Source of the DNA: Acidobacteriota bacterium
Lineage (GTDB): Bacteria > Acidobacteriota > Terriglobia > Acidiferrales > UBA7541
NCBI GenBank assembly: GCA_003224525.1
Contig: QHZB01000205.1
Location: forward strand, 1 to 47,546
Length of the DNA: 47,546 nt
Direction: 5' to 3'
The notes below the pieces were generated by a model. The model worked only from the letters and a program-made list of their open reading frames with translations. It searched no databases and was not told the DNA's origin. The translations under genes and the position numbers were made by a program. Below, piece after piece: positions 40,742 through 47,546 of this stretch (within the stretch, counting starts at the first letter, position 1; the number at the start of each line of letters is the position of its first letter).

Positions 40742-43549
40742 TTATTCGTAACGCAGCGCCACCATGGGATCTACCCGCATAGCCCGCCGTGCGGGGAGCC
40801 AGCCTGCAAACAGTGCCACGGCAATCAGCAGCAGCGAGACTCCCGCAAAGGAAATTGCGTCCATCGGATTCAGACCAAAAAGCATGGCCGAAAGGAGCCG
40901 CGAAATTACCGCCGACACCACGATTCCAATCACAGTTCCAAACAGCATCGGCCGCGCGCTTTCTCCTAACACCAGCCCAAGCACCTGCTCCTGTTGCGCG
41001 CCCAGCGCCATCCGGACACCGATTTCGTGGGTTCGCTCAACGACGCTGTAACCCACCATCCCATAGACACCCAGACAGGCCAGAAACAAGCCGAGCGTGC
41101 CAACAATGCTGGAAAGGATCCCACCGATGCGCGAGATAACGAAGTAAGGGTCAAACGAAACCATCCAGTCGAGGGGCGCGGCAACGGCAGGAAAATTGGC
41201 GTCTATACGCCTGACCGCCCTGCCGAGCAAAGGCAGCAGAGCGGACGTGTTCCCACTGGTGCGTACCAGCAACGTGCTAGTCCACTGGCGGCTCTGCGAG
41301 AGTGGTACATAAATATACGAATCGTCCACCTTGCTCAGAAACAAGCTGCGCACATCGCCTGCCACGCCAATTACCTCGCTGCCTGGAGAAAATGGAACCT
41401 GCTCCCCGGCGAAAGGAGGCCGCGCATCCACTGATCCGATTACCAAGCGCTTGCCGATAGGGTCCTGACCCGGCCAGAAACGCCGCGCCGTGGCTTCGCT
41501 GATGACCACCACAGGAGCTTGGGTGTCGGCCTCTTGGACGGTAAAGCTGCGCCCGTTAACGATAGGAATGCCAAGGGTCTCGAAATAGTTCGGCAGGACA
41601 TAGCTGTAGCCGGTCGTAGGCCGTCTGTTTTCACCCTCGCGATTGGCCGGTGGCTCTGCGTCGGCGGCCAAGACAGCTACAAATCGGTTTCCACCTGAAA
41701 TCGGTGCGCGAGACGCCTGCGTAACCGAAGTGACGCCAGGAAGGCTTGCAATCTCCTCCATGAGTTGCCGGTTGAGCCCAAGCAATCGCGCTTGGCTATA
41801 GCCCATCGCTGGCTCGTACATTTCCAGGGACAGGTGCACAACATGTTTGCTGTCAAATCCGGGATCGACTCGGAGCGCCCGCTGCGAGCCTCGTAGCAGT
41901 AGCGTCGAGTTGATCAGCAGCACGAGACACGCAGCAACCTGGGCAACGATAAGCAAGTCGCGAAGCCGCGACTTGCTCAGTCGCTGTCCGAACATGCTGC
42001 CGTTATCTTTCAGCGCCGCATTGACGTCGGTCCTCAACGCCTGCAACGCCGGAGTCAAACCAAACGTTACACCGGTCAGCAGGGAGATAAGCAGGGTATA
42101 ACCGAAAATGCGAATGTCGGGAGTGACTTGCAATGCGATGGAGCCCCAGTACGAAGGAAGCGCGGAAGCAATTTCCACAATAACGAGGTGCAGCGTCCAC
42201 GAGGCTAGAGGGAGTCCCACGGCGCCAGCGAAAAGAGCGATCAAAGTGCTTTCTATCAGCAACTGTTGTAACAGCCGGCGGCGGCCGGCACCCAGCGAAA
42301 GGCGCACACCGATTTCCCGGCGTCGCGTCGCTGCTCGAGCGAGCAGAAGACTGGCCACATTCGCGCAAGCAATGAGCAAGAGCAGCGCGACGGCACCCAT
42401 CGTCGCGGCTACGATGGGCCACGTGTCCGAATCGAGATGGCCAAACGCACGCTCGCTGACCACTCTCACGCCCGTGTTGCGTTCAACCTCTGGATAAGCC
42501 ACCCGCAACTGTCCTGCCAGAACGTTCAATTCCGCTTCTGCGTCGGGCAGGGAAACACCTGCCTTCAGGTGTCCATATACAACACCCGCGGCTACCTTGC
42601 GGTTCTCCAGGCTCTCGCGTGTGCCGTCGCCTACGAGTGGCCGTGCCGCGACCGGGGCCCAGAGAACGGGCACAGTCGAGAGCGTGCCAAGGTAGTCCAC
42701 AGGCGTCACACCTACGATTGTGAAAGCCACTCGGTTAAGGTGAATCGTGGAGCCTACGACGGCGGGGTTTGAGTGAAACTGACTTTGCCAGAAATTGCCG
42801 CTCAGAACGACCACCGGTGCCGCGCCCAGTTGATCGTCCTCGGGCAAGAACAACCGGCCGGCCGCAGGTTGCGCCCCGAGCAGCCGAAAGTAGTTGCCTG
42901 AGACAAATAAGCAGCTCAGCCGTTGCGCGCTTCCCTGCAGCAACTGCGGCAGATGAAAACCAATCGCGCCTGCCACATGCGCCACGTCTTCCGGGCTGGC
43001 AACGGAAAGGTCAGACGTAGTTACGTGCATTCCACCGCCAAACATCGCTAGGTCGGAGAGAGTTTTGCTGTGGTCGCGATAGTAGAGGTAATCGGGAAAG
43101 GAGAACCCGCCGTGATTCTCTCCCGCCGTGGTGCGGTAAACGCCCACCAAGCGCTCCGGGGTTTTCACAGGCCGCGGCCGGAGAGCAAGCGCGTCAAATG
43201 CGGTGAAGACTGTGGTGTTCACGCCAATGCCGACGGCCAACGCAAGTATGGCCGTCGCTGTAAACCCAAGATTTTTCTGCAGCATCCGAAGCCCATAACG
43301 GATGTCTTGCAGAAATGTTTCAAGGAGAGGAAGTCCCCGGCGCTCACGATAAAGTTCCTTGGTTTGTTCGACGCCACCGAGCTTGATTAGGGCATCGCGC
43401 CGCGCTTGGGCGGCGCTCATGCCGGAGCGCAGATTATCTTCGATATGCATCTGGAGATGGCTGTCCATCTCTGCGGCGAGTTCGCGATCATGCCGGTCTT
43501 TGCGGAACAGCCCAGCGAGCCTGAGGACCAACGAGCGTAGCTGTCTCAT
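40742..43549 (-). CDS. ADOP-type MacB/FtsX permease (first of two)
   Basis: A 935-residue paralogue of the next permease with the same plan: MRQLRSLVLRLAGLFRKD start, EMDSHLQMHIEDNLRSGMS, GIGVNTTVFTAFDALALRP, a long periplasmic domain, LLIACANVASLLLARA and the end RTHEIGVRMALGA and RAMRVDPMVALRYE. The substrate is unknown; related MacB-type systems move peptides, lipids or toxins. The start is the ATG at 43549 with AAGGAG five bases before it and ATGA overlap with the PadR stop, so the two genes are translationally coupled. A longer frame to 43693 runs inside padR and is not used. No ATPase partner is present. Confidence 0.93.
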   Translation of the reverse strand: MRQLRSLVLRLAGLFRKDRHDRELAAEMDSHLQMHIEDNLRSGMSAAQARRDALIKLGGVEQTKELYRERRGLPLLETFLQDIRYGLRMLQKNLGFTATAILALAVGIGVNTTVFTAFDALALRPRPVKTPERLVGVYRTTAGENHGGFSFPDYLYYRDHSKTLSDLAMFGGGMHVTTSDLSVASPEDVAHVAGAIGFHLPQLLQGSAQRLSCLFVSGNYFRLLGAQPAAGRLFLPEDDQLGAAPVVVLSGNFWQSQFHSNPAVVGSTIHLNRVAFTIVGVTPVDYLGTLSTVPVLWAPVAARPLVGDGTRESLENRKVAAGVVYGHLKAGVSLPDAEAELNVLAGQLRVAYPEVERNTGVRVVSERAFGHLDSDTWPIVAATMGAVALLLLIACANVASLLLARAATRRREIGVRLSLGAGRRRLLQQLLIESTLIALFAGAVGLPLASWTLHLVIVEIASALPSYWGSIALQVTPDIRIFGYTLLISLLTGVTFGLTPALQALRTDVNAALKDNGSMFGQRLSKSRLRDLLIVAQVAACLVLLINSTLLLRGSQRALRVDPGFDSKHVVHLSLEMYEPAMGYSQARLLGLNRQLMEEIASLPGVTSVTQASRAPISGGNRFVAVLAADAEPPANREGENRRPTTGYSYVLPNYFETLGIPIVNGRSFTVQEADTQAPVVVISEATARRFWPGQDPIGKRLVIGSVDARPPFAGEQVPFSPGSEVIGVAGDVRSLFLSKVDDSYIYVPLSQSRQWTSTLLVRTSGNTSALLPLLGRAVRRIDANFPAVAAPLDWMVSFDPYFVISRIGGILSSIVGTLGLFLACLGVYGMVGYSVVERTHEIGVRMALGAQQEQVLGLVLGESARPMLFGTVIGIVVSAVISRLLSAMLFGLNPMDAISFAGVSLLLIAVALFAGWLPARRAMRVDPMVALRYE

Positions 43550-43890
43550 GCGGACTCCTTTCCGGGAGCCAGGAACCGCGCCAGGATTTCCGTGGTCTGC
43601 TCCCACTCGCGGGCCTCCTTCTCCAATTGCTTGCGCCCGGCGCGCGTCAGCTTGTAGTATTTGGCTTTGCGGTTGTTGTCGGAGGTGCCCCACTCGGAGG
43701 AAATGTAGCCCTCCTGCTCCAGCTTGAGCAGGCCGGGGTACAGCGTGCCGTAGTTCACCGCCAGCAGGTCGCCACTGGTCTGTTCGATCCGGCGCGCAAT
43801 CCCGTAGCCGTGCAATGGCCCCAGCGCCTGCAAGGTCTTCAGCACCATCAAGGCCAGCGTGCCTTGCCAGACGTCCGCTCGTTCGCCCAT
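43546..43890 (-). CDS. PadR-family transcriptional regulator
   Basis: A 114-residue winged-helix regulator. LALMVLKTLQALGPLHGYGI is the typical PadR helix start, followed by SGDLLAVNYGTLYPGLLKLE in the recognition region and KYYKLTRAGRKQLEKE at the wing and dimer helix. Family members usually repress nearby transporter genes until a ligand binds. The start is the ATG at 43890 with AGGAG about seven bases before it. It is the first gene of the padR-ADOP-ADOP unit, with a palindromic candidate site just upstream that it may bind itself. Confidence 0.95.
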   Translation of the reverse strand: MGERADVWQGTLALMVLKTLQALGPLHGYGIARRIEQTSGDLLAVNYGTLYPGLLKLEQEGYISSEWGTSDNNRKAKYYKLTRAGRKQLEKEAREWEQTTEILARFLAPGKESA

Positions 43891-43916
43891 CGTTTTCTCC
43901 TGTTTCTCCTGTAGCC

Positions 43917-43958
43917 CCTATGGGATACCCATACCTATATGCTACAGTTCCTATGGGA
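43917..43958 (-). promoter_or_regulatory. Candidate PadR operator region
   Basis: TATGGGATACCCATA at 43919-43933 is a 6+3+6 palindrome about 30 bp upstream of the padR ATG. CCTATGGGA occurs at 43917-43925 and again at 43950-43958. Position and symmetry fit auto-repression by the PadR protein; a core promoter is not certain. Confidence 0.6.
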
Positions 43959-44123
43959 ATGCAATAGAAGAAACGTCAGACCCCGGCATTTTGTTTCCGC
44001 GTTTCTTCTTTTTTTCAGCCCTCCCTTTTCTTGACTCTTCAGAAACTTCTCACTAGCCTCATGGGTCTACCTTTACGGTTGCCGGGGGACGGTTCCTTTC
44101 AACGCCTTCGCGAGGAGTCTTGC

Positions 44124-45812
44124 ATGCGTTCCAGCCTGATTCTCAGGTGTGTGTCAGCGGTCTGCGTCACCGCGCTTTTTGCCCTCTTCTGTGCCTCGCC
44201 ATCTCTTCAGGCGCAAGGCGGCGAGCCGCAGTACTTCGCCATTCGGGGGGCCAAAGTCGTCCCCGTTTCCGGGCCGCCCGTCGAAAACGCCACCATTGTC
44301 ATCTCCCGCGGCCTCATCACGGCTATCGGGAAGGACGTCACGATTCCGCCTGAAGCATGGGTCATCGAGGGCCAGGGCCTCACTGTTTACCCAGGCCTGA
44401 TTGATTCGTTCACCGACGTGGGAATTCCTGCCGCTCCTCCGGCGAGTGGCGAAAGCGGCCCGCGACGCCCACAAGAAGGCGCGCGCGGTCCAGAGGACCG
44501 GTCCGCCTCCACGCCGTGGCGCAGTGCGGCGGACGAAGTCAGCCTGAGCGACAAGCGCATCGAAACCTGGCGCAGCGCGGGATTCACCACCGTTATTTCC
44601 GCGCCGCAAGGCGGAATTTTCCCGGGACTGGCGGCGGTGCTGGATCTGGCGGGCGAACGCGCCGGAGATCTGGTGGTGAAATTGCCGGTGGCGATTCCGG
44701 TGGCTTTCCAGACTTCGGGAGGACGCGGCGGCGGGTTTCCCAGTTCCCTCATGGGCGTGCTCGCCTACGTTCACCAGGTCTGGCTGGACACCGAGTGGAG
44801 CACGAAGGCACAGGCCACCTACGAAAAGAATCCCCGCAGCGTGGCGCGGCCCCGTTATGACCGCACGGAAGCCGCGCTCGCCGACGCGCTGGAAGATCAC
44901 GCGCTGGTCTTGATTCCCGCGAACAATTCCGTGCAGCTTCGCCGCGCCCTCGAACTCGTCGATCGCTGGCATGTCAAGGGCGCCATTTACGGCGGCCAGA
45001 TGGCTTATGAAGTCGCTCCGGAAATCGCGGCGAAAAAACTTCCCGTGCTCGTGAATCTCAAGTGGCCCGAAGCCGAGAAAGACGCCGATCCCGAGGACAA
45101 GCCATCGCTCCGAACGCTGCGGTTCCGCGACCGCGCACCGTCTTCGCCGGCGGCGCTGGGCAAAGCCGGCGTCAAGTTTGCGTTTTATTCCGGCGGCATC
45201 GCCGCGCCGAAGGACATCCTGAAGGCCGCGAAGAAATCGATTGACGCGGGCCTTGCTCCGGATGCCGCTCTTCGCGCGCTGACGCTCTCGGCGGCGGAAA
45301 TCTTCGGCGTCGCCGACCGCCTGGGCTCCATCGAAAACGGAAAGATCGCCAATCTCATCGTCACCGACGGCGATCTCTTCGAGGAAAAAACGAAGATCAA
45401 ATTGGTTTTTGCCGACGGACACAGGTTTGCGGTTCGCGAGCCGGAGAAGCCCAAGGAGCCGCCGAAAGGGGACATCAGCGGAAAATGGAAGCTTTCCTAC
45501 ACCACGCCCGATGGTCCCGAAGAATCCATCGCTGACCTCGCCATGGACAAGGACGGCACGATCTCCGGCAGCCTCACCAGCAAGCGCGGCACCGCCTCGC
45601 TCATCAGCGGATACTTGAGCGTGGACAAATTCAGCTTCACCATCAACATTCCGCTCGAAGGATCTCCCGCGGACGTCACTTTCTCGGGAACTTTTGATGG
45701 AACTTCCTTGAAGGGCAGCATCAGCGTGCATGGTATTTCGCTCGACTTTACCGGCGTCAAACCCACCACCAATTCATTCGCTTCAACCGCCGTGCTAGGA
45801 GGTGCCCAGTGA
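44124..45812 (+). CDS. Exported amidohydrolase-fold protein lacking metal ligands
   Basis: A 562-residue exported protein. A signal peptide (SAVCVTALFALFCASPSLQAQ) is followed by an amidohydrolase-type fold. At the place where active members have a His-X-His pair after PGLID, this protein reads YPGLIDSFTDVG. The later metal His regions are also changed (IPANNSVQL and GGQMAYEV where the next gene has HSHCYRED and FQHVLEGYKV), so it is probably not a metal hydrolase. The TIM-barrel tail motif IFGVADRLGSIENGKIANL is kept. About 110 extra C-terminal residues form a beta-rich domain (GDISGKWKLSYTTPDGPEES). The start has GAGGAG seven bases before the ATG. It is first in a run of three such genes joined by GTGA overlaps. 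The role is unknown. Confidence 0.85.
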   Translation: MRSSLILRCVSAVCVTALFALFCASPSLQAQGGEPQYFAIRGAKVVPVSGPPVENATIVISRGLITAIGKDVTIPPEAWVIEGQGLTVYPGLIDSFTDVGIPAAPPASGESGPRRPQEGARGPEDRSASTPWRSAADEVSLSDKRIETWRSAGFTTVISAPQGGIFPGLAAVLDLAGERAGDLVVKLPVAIPVAFQTSGGRGGGFPSSLMGVLAYVHQVWLDTEWSTKAQATYEKNPRSVARPRYDRTEAALADALEDHALVLIPANNSVQLRRALELVDRWHVKGAIYGGQMAYEVAPEIAAKKLPVLVNLKWPEAEKDADPEDKPSLRTLRFRDRAPSSPAALGKAGVKFAFYSGGIAAPKDILKAAKKSIDAGLAPDAALRALTLSAAEIFGVADRLGSIENGKIANLIVTDGDLFEEKTKIKLVFADGHRFAVREPEKPKEPPKGDISGKWKLSYTTPDGPEESIADLAMDKDGTISGSLTSKRGTASLISGYLSVDKFSFTINIPLEGSPADVTFSGTFDGTSLKGSISVHGISLDFTGVKPTTNSFASTAVLGGAQ

Positions 45813-47254
45813 AGAAATCATCTGCATTCTTCACCAACGCAAAGCGCCTCCGATTCCTTAACCTCCTTTATCTCCTTTATTTCCTTTACCTCCCTCTGGC
45901 GGCCGCTGCCACGCCTCCCGACTCGCCCGCCGTCATCGTGATTCGAAATGCCACCATCCTCACCGTCTCTCATGGAACCATCGAGCACGGCTCCATCCTT
46001 ATTAGAGATGGCAAAATCGCCGAAGTCGGCCCGTCCATCAGCGCGCCGAAAGACGCTCAGGTGATCGACGCCGCGGGGCAATTCGTCATGCCCGGCATTA
46101 TCGACTGCCATTCGCACATCGCCGCGGAGAGCATCAACGAGGGCAGCGTTTCCGTTTCCTCGATGGTGAATATGGCGGAGATCTTAAATCCGGACGATAT
46201 CGACATCTATCGTGATTTGGCGGGCGGAGTCACGGCCGCGAACATTCTTCACGGTTCCGCCAATTCCATCGGCGGACAGACGCTGGTCATCAAGCTTCGC
46301 TGGGGCCAGCCTGCTGCGAAGCTTCCGTTCGAAGGAGCTCTTCCCGGCATCAAGTTCGCACTCGGAGAAAATCCCAAGCGTTCGAACTTCAGTATCCCGG
46401 GTCAGCCCCGGAGGTATCCTGCCACGCGCATGGGCGTCGAAGAGACGATTCGCGGAGCGTTTAGTGAAGCCCGCGACTACAAGAAGACCTGGGATGAGTA
46501 CAATAAGCGCTTCGCCGCCGGTGAAAAGAATCTCATTCCGCCGCGCCGCGATCTGCGCCTCGAGCCGCTTGTCGAAGTGCTGGAGGGCAAGCGCTACGTT
46601 CACTCGCATTGCTACCGCGAGGATGAAATCCTGATGCTCCTCCGCGTTGCGAAAGAGTTCGGCTTCAAAGTCCGTACCTTTCAGCATGTTCTCGAAGGCT
46701 ATAAAGTCGCCGATGAACTGGCTGCTGCGGGAGTGGGCGCTTCCACTTTTTCCGACTGGTGGGCCTACAAAGTGGAAGCCTACGACGCGATTCCGTACAA
46801 CGCGGCGCTGATGACCCGCCGCGGCGTGGTGGTGTCCATCAATTCCGACGACGCCGAAGAAGCCACGCACCTGAATCAGGAAGCCGCCAAGAGCATGAAG
46901 TTCGGCGGCCTCTCGCACGACGAAGCGCTGAAGATGGTCACGTTGAATCCGGCGATGCAGCTCGGCATCGACAAGCGCGTTGGCACGATTGATGTCGGAA
47001 AAGACGCCGACCTGGCGATTTACAATCGCGACCCCCTGAGCGCGTACGCCGTCGTGCAGAAGACCCTGATCGATGGCCGCGTTTTCTTCGACCGTCAGCG
47101 CGATATCGCCGAACGCTCCGAGCGCGAGAAGGAAAAGAAAGCGCTCATCGACAAATTTAGGAAAGCCGCGGAGAAGAAGCCGGAAGAAAAACCCAAGCCT
47201 CCTCAATCGAGCGGCATCGACTCGGCGGCCGTTCTGCCCGGGGGTGCACTGTGA
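45809..47254 (+). CDS. Exported amidohydrolase with intact metal site
   Basis: A 481-residue exported imidazolonepropionase-like amidohydrolase. The leader LNLLYLLYFLYLPLAAAAT precedes the barrel. Metal ligands look complete: CHSH after MPGIID, a His in VHSHCYRED, a His in TFQHVLEGYK and Asp in INSDDAEEA. It should cleave C-N or related bonds; the substrate cannot be read, though secreted dipeptidase- or prolidase-like action is common in this family. The start is the GTG at 45809, which overlaps the TGA of the previous gene (GTGA), with AGGAGG just upstream. The end overlaps the next gene in the same way. It is the only clearly active-looking member of the trio. Confidence 0.9.
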   Translation: MKKSSAFFTNAKRLRFLNLLYLLYFLYLPLAAAATPPDSPAVIVIRNATILTVSHGTIEHGSILIRDGKIAEVGPSISAPKDAQVIDAAGQFVMPGIIDCHSHIAAESINEGSVSVSSMVNMAEILNPDDIDIYRDLAGGVTAANILHGSANSIGGQTLVIKLRWGQPAAKLPFEGALPGIKFALGENPKRSNFSIPGQPRRYPATRMGVEETIRGAFSEARDYKKTWDEYNKRFAAGEKNLIPPRRDLRLEPLVEVLEGKRYVHSHCYREDEILMLLRVAKEFGFKVRTFQHVLEGYKVADELAAAGVGASTFSDWWAYKVEAYDAIPYNAALMTRRGVVVSINSDDAEEATHLNQEAAKSMKFGGLSHDEALKMVTLNPAMQLGIDKRVGTIDVGKDADLAIYNRDPLSAYAVVQKTLIDGRVFFDRQRDIAERSEREKEKKALIDKFRKAAEKKPEEKPKPPQSSGIDSAAVLPGGAL

Positions 47255-47546
47255 AGACCACATCCATCATTCTCCGTATTGCCCTGGTCTTCGCCGCGGC
47301 CGGCGCTTTGCCTGGTCTGGCATTCGCGCAATCGCAGCCCTCCACCACCTACGCTCTAACCCACGCGAAAATTTTCACGCTTGCAGGAAGCACCATCGAA
47401 GACGGCACGCTTATCATTCGCGATGGAAAAATCGCGGCGGTTGGCGTCGGTTTGGACGTCCCCGCGGGGGCCCGGGTGATCGACGCAAAAGGGCTACAGA
47501 TCTACCCGGGAATCTTCGACTCGATTACCCAGATGGGTTTGCGGGA
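47251..47546 (+). CDS. Third exported amidohydrolase-fold protein (partial)
   Basis: The first 98 codons are visible; the gene runs off the window. A signal peptide (IALVFAAAGALPGLAFAQ) and the N-terminal beta part (ALTHAKIFTLAG, GTLIIRDGKIAAVG) match the other two. The start is a GTG at 47251, again overlapping the previous stop as GTGA. In place of His-X-His it has YPGIFDSITQMG, so the first metal site is missing, as in the first gene. The remaining ligands lie outside the window. Confidence 0.85.
   Translation, partial: MKTTSIILRIALVFAAAGALPGLAFAQSQPSTTYALTHAKIFTLAGSTIEDGTLIIRDGKIAAVGVGLDVPAGARVIDAKGLQIYPGIFDSITQMGLR

Noticed and set aside
44154-45731. Minus-strand open frame of 525 codons
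   Set aside because: It is the shadow of the first amidohydrolase gene, an effect of GC-rich codon use; no start site or motif.
46184-47263. Minus-strand open frame of 359 codons
   Set aside because: It is antisense to the second amidohydrolase, which has intact metal motifs.

Overview
The window reads as a chromosomal segment from a soil-type member of the Acidobacteriota. This rests on gene content, not on any search: two very large orphan MacB/FtsX-type permeases of the ADOP kind behind a PadR regulator, an Oar-like TonB receptor of about 1350 residues with an N-terminal carboxypeptidase-regulatory domain, serial exported amidohydrolases, PEGA-domain Ser/Thr kinases and a GC-rich, strongly Shine-Dalgarno-led gene style.

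Layout. (1) 1-5.3 kb is a signalling block: a minus-strand PP2C phosphatase, FHA protein and CHASE2 adenylate/guanylate cyclase are packed with 1 and 13 nt gaps, and a GAF/HD-GYP protein is divergent. (2) 5.3-8 kb has a membrane protein, a frame-broken gene and an RmuC-like gene. (3) 8-14.7 kb has the TonB receptor with its terminator and an exported lipoprotein. (4) 14.7-20 kb has a HEAT/PilZ protein and a Ser/Thr kinase with BON and PEGA repeats. (5) 20.2-28 kb is a metal/redox block: a small Cys-rich exported protein, a Tat-exported multicopper oxidase, a TolC-type efflux protein, a short-Q-loop cytochrome bd oxidase (cydAB) and a divergent FAD disulfide reductase. (6) 27.9-33.3 kb looks like accessory DNA around an intact tRNA-Arg(CCT). 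It holds a tRNA-like half gene, a 12-bp triplicate repeat, an SDR tail, a doubly broken small basic-protein gene, repeats and small exported proteins. (7) 33.4-37.7 kb has an exported protein, a SUMF1-fold protein, a decayed polyphosphate glucokinase and an AsmA-like protein. (8) 37.9-43.9 kb is a PadR-ADOP-ADOP operon with a candidate operator. (9) 44.1-47.5 kb holds three exported amidohydrolase-fold genes joined by 4-nt stop/start overlaps; the first clearly lacks the metal ligands and the third lacks the first ligand pair.

How the genes may work together: the phosphatase, FHA protein and kinase suggest Ser/Thr phosphosignalling, and the cyclase, HD-GYP and PilZ proteins suggest nucleotide second messengers in the same neighbourhood. 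The oxidase, efflux and cyd genes fit copper or oxidative stress handling. No complete phage, CRISPR array, transposase or integrase is visible. The best candidates for something new are the amidohydrolase trio with degenerate members, the HD-GYP protein with about 110 extra residues between its two metal motifs, and the tRNA-Arg-associated scar.
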